Below are positions 36,495 to 47,735 of a DNA stretch of 64,000 bases, in pieces. Positions within the stretch are counted from its first letter, which is position 1. The number at the start of each line of letters is the position of its first letter. Below the pieces are notes generated by a model. The model searched no databases. It was not told the DNA's origin and saw nothing but the letters and a program-made list of their open reading frames with translations. The position numbers and the translations under genes were made by a program. Location of the stretch: NCBI GenBank assembly GCA_030770425.1, contig JASJFT010000174.1, positions 33,837 to 97,836 on the forward strand. The letters run 5' to 3'. This DNA is from Darksidea phi. Lineage: Eukaryota > Ascomycota > Dothideomycetes > Pleosporales > Lentitheciaceae.

Positions 36495-37642
36495 ATGGGT
36501 ACGTAGCCGGAAAGGTTCCAGCTGGTTCCCAACGCCCGACCGAGTCAACGGAACTGACATTCTGTGCAGCGGAGAAGCGTCCGTCCACCGATGGCCTCGT
36601 CGATAATATCGACCCGCGAGCATCGCACGAGCTGGAGGAGGAGCTGCCCAAGTACGAGGCACCGACAGAGCCCGCTGCGATACCCCTCAAGGAGAAGGTG
36701 ATCACCTGCTTTTGGATCGCCCTCAACACGTTATCGACAGTCGGTCTTGTCTTCCTCAGCAAGCGGTACGCACTCGCACGACACACAAATCGCCGATGGA
36801 AGGAGTACTAATTCATGGGCAGGGTTTTCAGCGATCCGCAGCTCCAGGCATGCCAGCTCATGGTTGTCATGTGGCATTTCACGGCTACCGGCCTCGTACT
36901 CTACATCTCAACAAGAGGGCCCTTCCGCGCCTTCAAGGCCGTCCGATTAGACCCATGGCAAATGCTGCCCGTATGCGCCTTCTTCGCCGGCTACGTCGTC
37001 CTCGGCAACCTCAGCTTGACCTACAACAATATCGGCTTCTACCAGCTCTCCAAGGTCATGACAACGCCGACCGTCGTCCTGATCAACTTCGTCCTGTTCC
37101 GGAAGACGGTGACGCGGTGGATGTTGGCAGCCATCTTCGCTACCTGCATCGGTGTATTCTTTACCACCAACAAGGCCGCTCAGACACAGCTTTTCGGCGT
37201 CATTATCGCTACCTTGGCCTTCTGCTCGACTGCCCTCTACCAGATTTGGATCGGCAAGAAGATCGAAGACTTTGCCGTTTCCGCGCCCCAACTCCTTCTC
37301 AACCAAGCGCCCATCTCCGTGCTCCTCCTCATCCCCTTCGTCCCCTTCCTCGACACGATCCCTGACCTCAGTGTGGTGCCATCCAGCATCCTCTGGTGCG
37401 TTTGCGCATCCGGCATCATGGCCTCGATGTACAATTTGTCGCAATTCCTGATTATCGGTCGTACGTCCGCTCTTACATTCAACATTGTCAGCCATATCAA
37501 GTCGGTTCTCATTTTGTCTATTGGTTGGTATAGCGAAGGCAAGGTACTAGAGCCGCAGGAGTGGTTCGGTGTTCTCCTGGCGCTAGGTGGTGGCTGGGTG
37601 TACTCGCACTTGGCTATGAAAGCGAAACAGCAGCGCAAATAG
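36495..37642 (+). CDS. Nucleotide-sugar/triose-phosphate type transporter (SLC35E3-like)
   Basis: A membrane carrier of the drug/metabolite superfamily, probably in Golgi or endosomal membranes; the substrate cannot be read from the sequence. Three exons (36495-36498, 36570-36765 and 36823-37642) give 339 residues. The first exon is only ATGG and splices to AEKRPSTDGL. About ten hydrophobic segments are visible, for example CFWIALNTLSTVGLVFLSKR, MLPVCAFFAGYVVLGNLSL and GVIIATLAFCSTALYQIWIG. The motif YNNIGFYQLSKVMTTPTVVL is the family hallmark, with the second-repeat equivalent SALTFNIVSHIKSVLILSIG. A dilysine-rich C-terminus (KAKQQRK) could act as a retrieval signal. It is intact and unrelated in sequence detail to the GDP-mannose transporter 4 kb downstream. 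Confidence 0.9.
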
Positions 37643-38757
37643 TGCTTGCACAGACGCAAAGCATGAGCCGATACAAAATGCTACTGTTGTACGCGTACGA
37701 TGCATATGGGCGGGGTTTGGGTTTAGATCTGTTGTGTACAACTGTTGAGGGGTTCCACTTGGCTACACGGCAGAACACTGCTAGTTTTTCACGAAAGAGG
37801 CTCTTACCTCGTCGGCCTAATAGAGAAGCACTTTGGGTTTAAACAATGGTTCGTTCTGGGGTTTTGGGCGCTTTTGCACCCGGAATATCATAGATGAAGC
37901 GGGTATGGGCGCTGGGTGTGCATTGCTTGTATGCATTTGATAGTCTTCTTTTTTTTTTTCTTACTGTTCGATAATAACAACATGAATCAGACTCTGAACT
38001 CTCGTATGGCCATGTGTGACAGTCAGCCGTACGAAGCCGCCTCATATTGCACGCCAATGGAACACTGAAGTAATTACTCTCTTTCACATCGAATATACCA
38101 CAAGCGGCGATACGAGCATCCTAGTACACGGCGACACAGCCACACCCATTTAGCCTTCCCAAAACTCGCCACCCGTCTTTTCTCCCCATCCATGCCTCAA
38201 CCCGTCGATCACCCAGCAAACCCACACTGCGCACACGTGGTGCGACTCCGCCCCAGGGCCCCAAGCCTCCAAGGCGGATTCTCACTCCATTACGCGCACA
38301 GACTTGCGGCTATTGTACGCGGCTGCGCTTCCCACACACCTCGCAACATGCACTTTCCTGATTGGGCGGCCAGTGTGCGAGCTGCGCATCCTGCGATGAC
38401 GTTGGCGGTGCGCCTGATGACGGATGGAGAGCTAGCTTGGACAAGGCAAGGCACAGTTTCAACGGGGAGGCGGGAAGCGTGGGAAAGGTATGGGGGCTGC
38501 GATTGGGGAGGGGGGGAGAGGGAGTATATAGAGGGAGTATATAGAGGGTGTGTGCCCGCTGGGTTTGAGATCCACCGCATAACCATCAACCTCGAACACT
38601 TTTACCAATAGACTACATCTTCAGCGTAATCAATTACACTCAATCTTCAATCGAGACACAACTCAAAAACAAGCCCCCCATACCTTTCCCTACAATCCTC
38701 GGCCCACATTACCAACTATCAACTACCCACAATCAACACTCACATACACAACCCACA
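37643..38757. promoter_or_regulatory. Upstream region of the MGCGSSK gene, doubled TATA element
   Basis: Most of this stretch shows nothing recognisable. At 38524-38549 a 13-base unit, GTATATAGAGGGA, occurs twice in tandem, giving two TATATAG boxes. A long C/A-rich, G-poor leader (about 38590-38757) then runs to the start codon, as in strongly expressed fungal genes. A T run with 13 T lies near 37950. Confidence 0.5.
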
Positions 38758-38979
38758 ATGGGCTGCGGATCCTCAAAACACGCATCCGACTACCCGCCTC
38801 CCATGCGCCAAACACACAAACGGCGCGGCCGACGACACGGCGGCGGAGGGGACTATGGCTTTGCAGATACCTCGGGTGGAGGTGGTGGAGGATGGTTTAG
38901 CGGTGGCGACGGAGGCGGAGGAGGGGGCGGAGGAGGAGATGGCGGAGGTGGAGGTGGTGGTGGTGGAGGGAGTTGCTAG
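38758..38979 (+). CDS. Small glycine-rich protein with MGCGSSK lipidation motif
   Basis: A 73-residue single-exon protein. It opens MGCGSSKHASDYPPPMRQTH: Gly2 with Ser/Lys at positions 6-7 fits N-myristoylation and Cys3 fits palmitoylation, so membrane attachment is likely. A short basic patch (KRRGRRH) follows, which would strengthen membrane contact. The second half is almost pure glycine, broken by FSGGD, and ends SC. The leader and the TATA boxes upstream argue that it is expressed. Function is unknown. Slippage in the GGN-rich codon tract could vary the length between strains. Confidence 0.7.
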   Translation: MGCGSSKHASDYPPPMRQTHKRRGRRHGGGGDYGFADTSGGGGGGWFSGGDGGGGGGGGGDGGGGGGGGGGSC

Positions 38980-39773
38980 ATGGATGGGTACATGTCGAGG
39001 GATGAGTGTGGTGTGAAGTGTATCGATGTGGGGGTATGGGATGGGAGGGGAGGGGAAGGGATAAGGAGTTCTGGGTTTCGGTCTGGGATATCAGGGTTTG
39101 TTTACGGAAGCGATGCATACCTATACGACATGATACGACCCTTGATATCCTCATAAATGAATAATCTTTCTACTTTGCATTCCTTTATAAGCTGTAAACC
39201 TTGTACGTGTGCTTGTAACCCAAGTGTGAACGCAACAGTGCAAAAGTGATTATAAGGTAGGAGTACGTTTTAATGTTTAGGAGTAGCTACAGCGCACAAC
39301 TTATATTACAATAATAAGAAATGTTGACGCGTGCATGGACTCTAAGTTGCAAAGTATCTCGCCACCCATGGCAGTACATTAGCTATTTTTATGGAAATAT
39401 TCTTATACTTGGTAGTCTAATCAGACCGTAACAGTTCCTGCCGGTTAGTCTTTACCATAGCTTAAGGAAGCACATAATAACTACACGTAAAACAATAACG
39501 ACCTACTGGTTCAAAAGATGGATCCTACTAGTTCCTCGTCGCTCTCTATACGAGCTCAGATTTTGCTCGACCCTGTAGTGGAGTTTTCGATAAACTCTCC
39601 TTCTATATGTATACCAACGAAAAAAAATGCTGTATTGTATTTCTACATGAAAAAGAGTATCGCATCCAAAAGTTCAACCGTTAAGCGCTTTTTTACACCT
39701 ACAATACCAATGATTAGGACGACGGTCAGCTGAGGATATACGATTCGACTTACCAAGGCGTCAATACCGCATT
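38980..39773. other. Intergenic, convergent 3' flanks
   Basis: About 790 bases, AT-rich beyond 39160. No gene or repeat is supported. Confidence 0.5.
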
Positions 39774-41285
39774 CTATTCCTCGTCACTAACGCCCCAATC
39801 AACCAAGTCCTCAACCTTCTCTACCTCCACCTTGATCTCCTTTGCCTCCCCAAACGCTTCTACTTCGTCCTCTACCACAGGCGACAGCCGCCCCGAGTCA
39901 AGTACGTACTCGGGCGATAGGATTCTAGGTCGCTCTGCATCTAGTGAGGTGTCGATCTCAGGTGCCCAATGGACTTTCTTACTCTTCTTTGCTGGTGGCG
40001 ATGGAGTTGGTGAGGGGGTATCGGAGCGTTTGCGTTTGTTTGGTGGCGAGGTGGGGGGTGTGTTGGGAATGATTTGTTCGGTTGAGGGGGCGGGTGATGG
40101 GATTTTAGTTGGCTGTTCGGTGGTTGTAGTTGGGCGGATTGGAGATGGAGACGCTGGCTTGATGGGGGCATGTTCGGGGGTAGGCGAGGATGACTTGGGT
40201 GGAGTGGGTTGTGCCTCAGCGCTCTGGATAGTGCTTTCAGAAGAAACAACTTCCTCCACACTCTGCACAACCTTGACTCCCCTAGCAACCTCGGACTCCT
40301 TCAGCGCTGCACGAGCCTTCATCGCCTCTACCGTCTTCAATATATCCAAAAGCTGCGCACTAGCCTTAGTCTGCTGCTCCTCGGTAATCCTCCTCCTCTC
40401 CTCCACTTCTATCTTCTGCTTCTCCCTCTTCAGTGCCCTACCAAGCGCCGCACGCTCCCAAGCTCCTAACAACGCGGAAATCTCATCCCCAACCCTCCTG
40501 GCATTTCCCCTCAACCTCCGTCCCGTCTCCGCTTGCATATCCTCGACTACGCGCTCCGCAAGCCCCCTAACCCTCTCACTAGGCTTCCGGACGCGACAAA
40601 GCGCATGCTCCGCACGCTCCCTTTGCTCACTATCTTCCCGGAACTGACTCCAATACCGGTCCTTTTTCTGGACAAAGTACTCTTTGATCTCGAGCGTCCA
40701 TGAGCATTTGGCATTGACCGGGTCGTTGACAGCCCAGTACAAATTCATGCGTACGTGGCCGCTGGGACAGAGACTGATGGATGTTTGTTGCTGGAAGGTT
40801 TCCCGGTGGAGTTTGCATTTGCGACGTATGCAGTGTTTGCATAGCGTGAATGTGTATGATGCGTCACCGAAGACGTGGGAGAGGAAATGCGGGTTGTGGA
40901 TGAAGGGCTGAGTAGCATCTCTCTCCTTTTGTACGCGCGCTTTCGCTGCAATTCTTTGAAGGAGAGCGGGGAGAGCGAGTCGAGGGACTTCCGGGTTGTA
41001 TTCGTCGTTCTCGTTTGCTTTCTCCTCGGTCTCTTCTATAAACTTGGTAAGTGCAGTGTCCGCTGTATGGCCTGCCTCTGCTAGCAAAGCCTTCATATCT
41101 AGCTGCGGCTTCTCGACCTCTTCATCGTCGTTTGACAGTTCTTCCTCTGGAGCCGCATCTTCGCCGTCATAGCATTCGCGCCGCGAGGCAGCGTCAGGCA
41201 CGCCGATGGGGTTGCCGACAGTTTGGAGCTTGCCGCCTTTGCCGGCGGTGCGAACGAGGAGTTCTTTCGGCTGCCAGTCGTGCAT
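39774..41285 (-). CDS. Conserved-looking unknown protein, Cys/His motif and coiled coil
   Basis: An uninterrupted frame of 503 residues starting at a true ATG (MHDWQPKELLV). I do not recognise a named domain. Around residues 150-185 it has clustered Cys and His (LCKHCIRRKCKLHRETF, then SLCPSGHVRMNLYWAVNDP), which could bind zinc. A charged, probably coiled-coil region follows at 230-330 (REKQKIEVEERRRITEEQQ). Residues 340-440 are rich in P, S and T with a basic cluster (NKRKRSDTPSP...KKSKKVHWAPE) that looks like a nuclear signal. The tail is very acidic and ends DWGVSDEE. The sequence suggests a nuclear protein, but no function can be stated. Confidence 0.8.
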   Translation of the reverse strand: MHDWQPKELLVRTAGKGGKLQTVGNPIGVPDAASRRECYDGEDAAPEEELSNDDEEVEKPQLDMKALLAEAGHTADTALTKFIEETEEKANENDEYNPEVPRLALPALLQRIAAKARVQKERDATQPFIHNPHFLSHVFGDASYTFTLCKHCIRRKCKLHRETFQQQTSISLCPSGHVRMNLYWAVNDPVNAKCSWTLEIKEYFVQKKDRYWSQFREDSEQRERAEHALCRVRKPSERVRGLAERVVEDMQAETGRRLRGNARRVGDEISALLGAWERAALGRALKREKQKIEVEERRRITEEQQTKASAQLLDILKTVEAMKARAALKESEVARGVKVVQSVEEVVSSESTIQSAEAQPTPPKSSSPTPEHAPIKPASPSPIRPTTTTEQPTKIPSPAPSTEQIIPNTPPTSPPNKRKRSDTPSPTPSPPAKKSKKVHWAPEIDTSLDAERPRILSPEYVLDSGRLSPVVEDEVEAFGEAKEIKVEVEKVEDLVDWGVSDEE

Positions 41286-41984
41286 GGCGTGGTGTGCTTG
41301 AGGATGGCTTGATTAAAAGTGATTAGAAGTGGAATGATAAGTTAAGATGCACAAAATACGTTGCTGATGATATCTAGTAGACTGCAAAATCAAAGTGTGG
41401 ATGTGATTCGTTTGAGACGTTACGAGAGACGATGTATGATGAATGGTTTATCAGGACGACCTGTATTTATGGTCTGCATGAGATACAATAGCATTGTCGG
41501 CCAATGGTATTGATAGGACAAGGAACAAGAATAGACAACAGAGAAAGTTTCAATGGACAAAGAACTCGTACTGAAAACAGACTCCCTTTGTCCCATGAGG
41601 TCGCTGTCAACATTATCAGTCAGCCCGGATTGTTAAAGTGGCAAAAGAAACAGAAGTGCTGAGTGGTTTTGACTCGAATTGCTAGTTTCAGTGTAGGTCC
41701 CTGCACCCGGACACCCAAAACGCTCCTAATGTCTACACTACAAAAAACATACAGAGCCCTTGCCCAAACGCCAACCTTTCTAGGAGATGTTGATCGAGTA
41801 AATAGCTCCTCAAAATGTAAAGATACAAGAAGGCGACTACAAGAGTATAATTCTACCGGACCAAAAAATAAAATGCACATTTGGATGCAATCCAACGGCG
41901 CGTACGAAGTTAACGCGATGACATTTCAAAGTGCCATGTTATGGGATAGAGTCATTCAACGTCTCAAACTCGTCTTTCAAAAAA
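41286..41984. other. Intergenic, no gene supported
   Basis: About 700 bases between two minus-strand genes. Short frames without domains only. Confidence 0.5.
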
Positions 41985-43276
41985 TTATGACTTCAGGCCA
42001 TCGCGCATGCTCTGGCTGCTTGCGCTGACGGGGATGTTTGACGTTGGCAACGCATCCTTGGGCTTGCTGGATTGACGGAGCTTGGCCTTGGCGTAGACGA
42101 GACCACTGATGAAGCCGATGAAGATTGCTGAGCAGCTGCCGAACGTGGCGGGAGCGTCGAAGAAGATCAATCCGCTGAGCGCGATTGGGAGCTTGTTCAA
42201 AGCGCCAACCATGGAATATGTTGTCGAGGAGGTGACACGAACACACCAAGCCGAAGTGTACGAAATGAAGACGGTAGAAAGGCCGGACAAGACCATGGCG
42301 GTGATGACAGAGTTGCGCTTGTCAGGGGGGAAGCACCTAGAGATGTTGGCAGAAGACCAGTCCTCCATCATCAACGAAGCAGCGAGCAGAATGGGGATAG
42401 TGAGCAGGTTGTTGTAATACATGGCTAGTAAAAATTAGTAACAGGTCGGAAGTTGAGTACGGAGGGCCTACTGTCAAAATCCTTAAAGTTGGTCAGCTTG
42501 ATGCGCTTGCGCATGCTCAAAATGTAGGCGGCGGTGCAGAGGCAGTTGAACATCATCCAGAGGTAACCAGCGTTGAGCGTGGAAATGGCATCGGTAGCGG
42601 CCTCGGATGCCTCTCCGAAGGACAGAGCGTGCTGAATATCTGCCCAAGCAGCCACAACGGAGCTGAGAACCATCAATCCGAACGAGAACAAGGCCATGGG
42701 TGAGACGGAGCCGCCAAACCAAAGTACCTCTCCATATGCGATTATTATGATGGTCAAGTTTTTGAAGATGGTGTAAACGGGGATGGAGAGGAACTTCAGG
42801 GCCCAGGTGCTCGTGTAGATCATGCCGATGAGGAGGAGGGAGATGGGAAACCCTAAGATGGAGTTAGCATTGCCCAGTCGTTTGTGATACTGCTCAACTC
42901 ACATTTCTTGGCCTCTTCGCTGTTGAAATCCCTATAGGTAATGAGACCGGCGCTCTTGCAAGTTGAAATGGCAGCAACGCAGACGATAGCCTGTATCCTC
43001 GTCAGCACCGCGCGCCCACCAGAATGGACTTGTGTCAGAACGCACCTGAACGGCGAGTAGAAAGAAGTTCAGATTATAATCCACGCCAGACAGGACGTAT
43101 TTGTTCGTAGTGGTCATCAAAATCGAGGAGCCGCAGTATGCGAAAATGGACAGCATCGGGTTCTCCGTCAGAGACACTTGTCGCGGCGCCGGGCGCGCGA
43201 CGGGAGACGGCGCCCTGAACTCCTTGCCCGCGGGCATATCGATCTTGTAATCGTCGCTCTTCTTATCGTCGGCCAT
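41985..43276 (-). CDS. gmt1: GDP-mannose transporter
   Basis: The Golgi antiporter that brings in GDP-mannose for protein and lipid mannosylation (Vrg4/GmtA family). Four exons (43276-43046, 42990-42903, 42852-42472 and 42424-41985) give 379 residues, as expected. The cytosolic N-terminus (about 1-45) is charged. Helices then begin with [20 protein letters not shown] and [19 protein letters not shown]. The nucleotide-sugar binding motif [16 protein letters not shown] is intact. Other hallmarks are [38 protein letters not shown] and [19 protein letters not shown], the last created by splicing. The C-terminal tail is Ser/Lys-rich. This gene is normally essential. Confidence 0.96.
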
Positions 43277-43808
43277 GGTGGTGGTGGGTGAACGAGGGAC
43301 GGGGCGACGAGCGAGGAATGCGGGGACTAAAGGCTAGGTGCAAAGTGAATAGACGCCGGCCGGAGAACAGATGGGCGGCAGGATGAGGAGGCGGAAAGGA
43401 GACTCGCTTGGTGAAGAGGTGTGGCAGTGTCTGGAAAATGCGCAAGGAGGGTGTCGAAGTGCTTTTGGACTAGTGTTGAGCTCTCCTGGCGTCGCTGCAG
43501 CTGTTAATTTTACGCTGGCGAGAGCGCCAAGCCCCCTTGTCGATGCTGCAACGCCTCCTTTGCTACGCCGGCCCAGCCGTGAATGCTACCACGCCATGGC
43601 GCCGCGCTCCCGTCATCACATCTAACGGTGCAAAAGATAGTAGGCCACACATATTTTTTTCCCGACATTGTTCAGCAAGCCCAAATTCGTTAACGGACGC
43701 GTCACTGCCCGCTTTCACGTGATCGGACTTGCCAAATTCGACAACTGGAGGCACCCTCCAGCTATCAGTCATCATTTTTCTTCTCAACCAGCCTCGCGCC
43801 CCGGGACT
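43277..43808. other. Divergent promoter between gmt1 and TXNDC9-like gene
   Basis: About 530 bases. No coding region is supported and no specific element was recognised. Confidence 0.5.
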
Positions 43809-44516
43809 ATGGCCACTCTTGACCCCAAGGTCGCTGCTCTCGTCGATGCCGCCAAAGACGCCGACTCTGACGAGGACGCGCTCATAGCGGAGCTGGAGAA
43901 TGACTCCGATCTAGATGCCTTTCGCGAGCAGCGTCTCCAACAACTGCATGCAGAATTCAACAAGGCACAGTCATTGCGCGCCAACCATCATGGCAGCTAT
44001 GTGGAAATCAAAGATGAGAAGGCGTTGATGGATATAACGACATCTACAAAGTTCTGCGTGGTCCACTTCTTCAAATCCGACTTCAACCGCTGCCGGATCA
44101 TGGACACTCATCTTGAGGTGAGTCGCATACACTAACCCACATGCTTGAAGCTATTGCAAGATGCTCTTCCACTGGCACACGTTCAACCCTAACATCTGCA
44201 GTCCCTCGCTCCTGCTCACTACGAGGCCCGCGTACTCAAGATCAATGTAGACAACTGCCCATTCTTGGTCACCAAGTTGAAAGTCCAAGTCCTCCCTTGC
44301 GTCATCGCTTTCATCGACGGCATTGGAGTAGACAGGATTGTCGGCTTTGAGGGGCTTGGCCGGACACCTGACGACTTCAGGACGCGAGATCTCGAGGCTC
44401 GGTTGATCCGCTCAGGTGTTCTTTCCAGATACAAAGTCAACGAGGAAGACGAGAGACTTCGCGAGCGCAAGAGCAGGGAGAGAAGGAAGGAAGAGTCCGA
44501 TGACGACTGGGACTGA
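43809..44516 (+). CDS. plp1: Phosducin-like / TXNDC9-type thioredoxin-fold protein
   Basis: A cytosolic co-chaperone related to yeast Plp1 and human TXNDC9, which helps the CCT chaperonin fold tubulin and actin. Two exons (43809-44117 and 44202-44516) give 207 residues. The N-terminal helix has an acidic repeat (DSDEDALIAELENDSDLDAF) and REQRLQQLHAEF, typical of the family. The thioredoxin fold follows: KFCVVHFFKSDFNRCRIMDT has lost the CxxC pair, as in true family members, so redox activity is not expected. FLVTKLKVQVLPCVIAFIDG contains the cis-proline. The tail is charged and ends SDDDWD. Introns and frame are clean. Confidence 0.93.
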
Positions 44517-45607
44517 GTTACACAAACAGAGAAGCTAAAACCTGAATTCACGATTCCCGTATGCCCTTGTTCTCATGTACCGGGAACTGGTCTACCGCTG
44601 TGAGCTAATTGGAGCCCTCTAAATTTCGTTGGCCGACCGGGGACAGATCATGTCCTCCGCACGTTAACGTGTCGCTCGGGCGTCCTTCCGAGACACCACA
44701 CCACCCTTAGAGGGGCAAGCTCTAAACCAAGTGCGGCCTATATCATGTTCGCAACTGCTCCGAGGCTTGCATCTAAATGTCTCTATTGGCTACGCATGCA
44801 AGCTCTATCATCCCAGCGCAGGTAGTAATTCACATGTTGCCGCTCACCCCCCTCACTACAAAACGTGGATCCCACTTCATTCATTTACCTTCCCCTTCCG
44901 TCTCGACTTAAGAGCATGATATAGCCGCAGTGCTAGTACCATGAGTGAAAGTGTCACGGTTTACTGCCCCGGCAACGGAGCCAGATGGTGGACCTGCTTG
45001 TCCTGATCAAATTACGCCGGCTGTTGCAAAGTAGATCCATGCGGAGAAGGTTGCAGTGAGAATTCATCACTGGCCTTTTTCCAACGGGACGTCGCTTGGA
45101 TCGTTCCTGAACGCCACCTGTCCTGCTGACGCGAATTTCTACCTATGCCTCAAAGAGGGTGCCGTTCCCTCGCGGGCCTTTTGGGGATGCTGCGCCTCGA
45201 ATTCATGTGGTACGAGACTGCCCTCTAGGTGAAATTTTCAGTGCGTTTATAAACCTATCGGCGCCCAAAAAAAATCTGTTATATGGAAGTATATGGAAGT
45301 GCCAAAGAGACTACAATGTCTCTCCTAGCTGCTCCGGCCGAAGCAACTAGAGTACGCCAGTCAACTCCGTTACATCTGTTGTACGGGGACCGTTCCCCGC
45401 TAGGAAACGAATATTCTCGCCAGGCCTTCGCTTTAGCTACATCTGCTCTTGCGATCATTGTTATATGTTGCGTTAACATCTGACACTGGATACTTTGTCG
45501 CCAACAAAGGGCACACCGCAAGGAGATATCTCATTCCATAGAAAGGCCAGCCTTGCACGAGCTAAGCATTACTTTGACTAATTATATACATTAGGACTTC
45601 AACCCCA
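44517..45607. other. Intergenic, no gene supported
   Basis: About 1.1 kb. Only short frames without domains. A TATATACATTAG stretch lies at 45582-45593 just before the decayed membrane-protein gene. Confidence 0.45.
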
Positions 45608-47219
45608 GTGGACACTAGCACCCAGGACAAGACCATGGTCGAGCCTAATGTCACTGTAGCACGAGTACCACGAAACATCTCTGACAGCGCGCGTCTGGGC
45701 GTTCACTCTGTGCCACATTTGCAATTTCTCAATGCTCATCCTATGCCTGCTGAGATTTTTTTCTTCTTGTGGACCGCAACACAATCCAACAGGTCTTGGA
45801 AAGCCATAGTGGTTAACAGCCGGGCTACTCGAACTGTGTCGATCTCGGCGCTGCTGTTGAGAACAGCCGTGGGCTTTCAAGCGGCAATTGCAGCCGCTAT
45901 TCTCGCTTCGCTGTTTTTTTGAATCCAGACATGGAGTCAACTTATACCAATTAGTAACAATGTCGCCAATGCGAGCTAATACAACTAATCCTTATTGAAT
46001 TGCATTATCAGTAACCGCAGAGCTCTGGCCATCGGGAAATACGTTCAAGCGGTAGTTTGTTTGGAGCGTGGCTACTGTATGTTTACTCACCACTACCGGT
46101 ATCTTACAGTTCAGTTCGATGAATCTTCTCTCACATCTTCAAATCGCGTTTCTGGGAGGTAACTTGTACTACACGAACATCAAGACCGGATTTTTATACC
46201 AATGTTCGGACTGTGAATGCATACAAAGATTTGTGAATAAGGTTCCGGTAGACCAACCCGGCGTCTTATCCTGCTTTTGGGGAACTATCAATGTCACCAT
46301 CGGACTCTGCCGTTCTTAAGGCCGACTTATTGAGTAAAGGGAACAGGACCGAGCCCTCCATTCAATGGGATCCTTCCGTTCCAGCGTTCGACACGACCGA
46401 CATGCTTAATCAACTCATAGCTTCGCATGCGTCAACTAAACACCACGATCGACCAGTACTTGAAACGCAACAGTCATTGGCTTTCAAGCCAGCTGACGAT
46501 GATATGCTTCCATTACGCGAACGCCCATGCATCCAAAGCGATGCACGTGGTAGTTCAGCTGCCGTATACGGATCCAATACCCTTCTCCCTGTAAATTGGA
46601 CCATTTTTCTTAGTGAATAACCCCAGTGAATGTCTTCAACAATTTTTCGCGAACGCCTCCCTAAGCGATTGACGCAGATCCCGCTCTAGCCACCATTTTT
46701 ACTAGCGCGATGGCATCGAACCATTCAGTGGCCTGGGCATTATCGTCTCTGCTTACCGTTCTGTCCACGACGAATTACTACAGCCAGCACCCAGCATTTG
46801 ACCGAGAGTACGACGTTAACACGTCTTTCTTCACAATGGTTCTGTTTCCCCAGAGTTATATGGACTTTATAATACTTGCGTGGATGCTAGTAGCTCACTT
46901 TTGCATTGTCGGTATTTTGTTTGTTACGAGGACACGATTGACGCTGTTGGGGAACGAGTGGTTGGCTTTCTCACAGATGGCGGAATCACGCGAATTGATG
47001 AGCTTGATGAATGAAACAGAGCTCAGAGACGCCGTCGACATTTCAAAAGCTATGAAGAAGAGTGGTAAGGAGGGTCTCAGAGCTCGACTCGTGCAGAGAT
47101 ATCGGTATACTGATGCTAACTCTTCTTTTCTGATCGAACCCAGGCTTTGTATCTGGCGAGAGTTTTCTAGTGATCAGTCGAACTATGCGCCCTGTATCTT
47201 TCCGTCACCGTCGTTGTGA
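45608..47219 (+). pseudogene. Decayed fungal multi-pass membrane protein gene
   Basis: Successive open stretches resemble pieces of one large ascomycete membrane-protein family of unknown function. The first (about 45634-45922) contains ALLLRTAVGFQAAIAAAILA and stops within a run of seven T at 45914-45920; one T fewer would continue into FESRHGVNLYQL. The next stretch holds ATVCLLTTTGILQFSSMNLL. A third (46291-46620) includes DDMLPLRERPCIQSD. The last (46710-47219) has a hydrophobic segment, MDFIILAWMLVAHFCIVGIL, followed by LLGNEWLAFSQM. Stops between pieces are TGA/TAG and no good introns bridge all of them. Decay is therefore the simplest reading, though an unusual multi-exon gene is not excluded. 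Confidence 0.5.
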
Positions 47220-47735
47220 CCCTGGTGCTGTAGCAAACTCAGAGGTACGGGGTGGTCCGTGCTTGTGGCCGCAGGGGGCTCTGGAACGCAATTGAAGACC
47301 TCATGGCCGCCAATTTGGCGGTCCCGGAGCGAAGATTCAGCAGTAATGAGGGTGGTTTCACTAACAGATTGAATTAACTATAAAACCTTTGGTGGCAGCC
47401 ACTTGGCAATTGGGGTAATACATGTATTGGTTTTGGACAATTTTTATACAGTAATAGATTTAATATCATGGGGAAATACATCGGCCATAGGGCGTCAACG
47501 AACATTCGACAACGCACTAATTAGCCACAGGAGGAATTGAACTTCAATGTTGTTGCTCTATATAGTACACACGGTGCTTTCAGGGCTCGAACAGTGAGTG
47601 CTGAGTAATCGCAATGACGCAATTCGCGGCGAACCCACGTGCAGCAACTTTTGCATCTTTTAACGCTTTTGAACCCCAACATACTCCAACATCTACACCA
47701 ATAGTCATAGAGGTAGAAAGAAAGAGATATACATC
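47220..47735. other. Intergenic, upstream of acireductone dioxygenase
   Basis: About 515 bases with no supported gene. Confidence 0.45.

Noticed and set aside
38192..38611. Open frame of 139 codons before the MGCGSSK gene
   Set aside because: It runs through the doubled TATA element and the leader of the next gene and has no recognisable domain.
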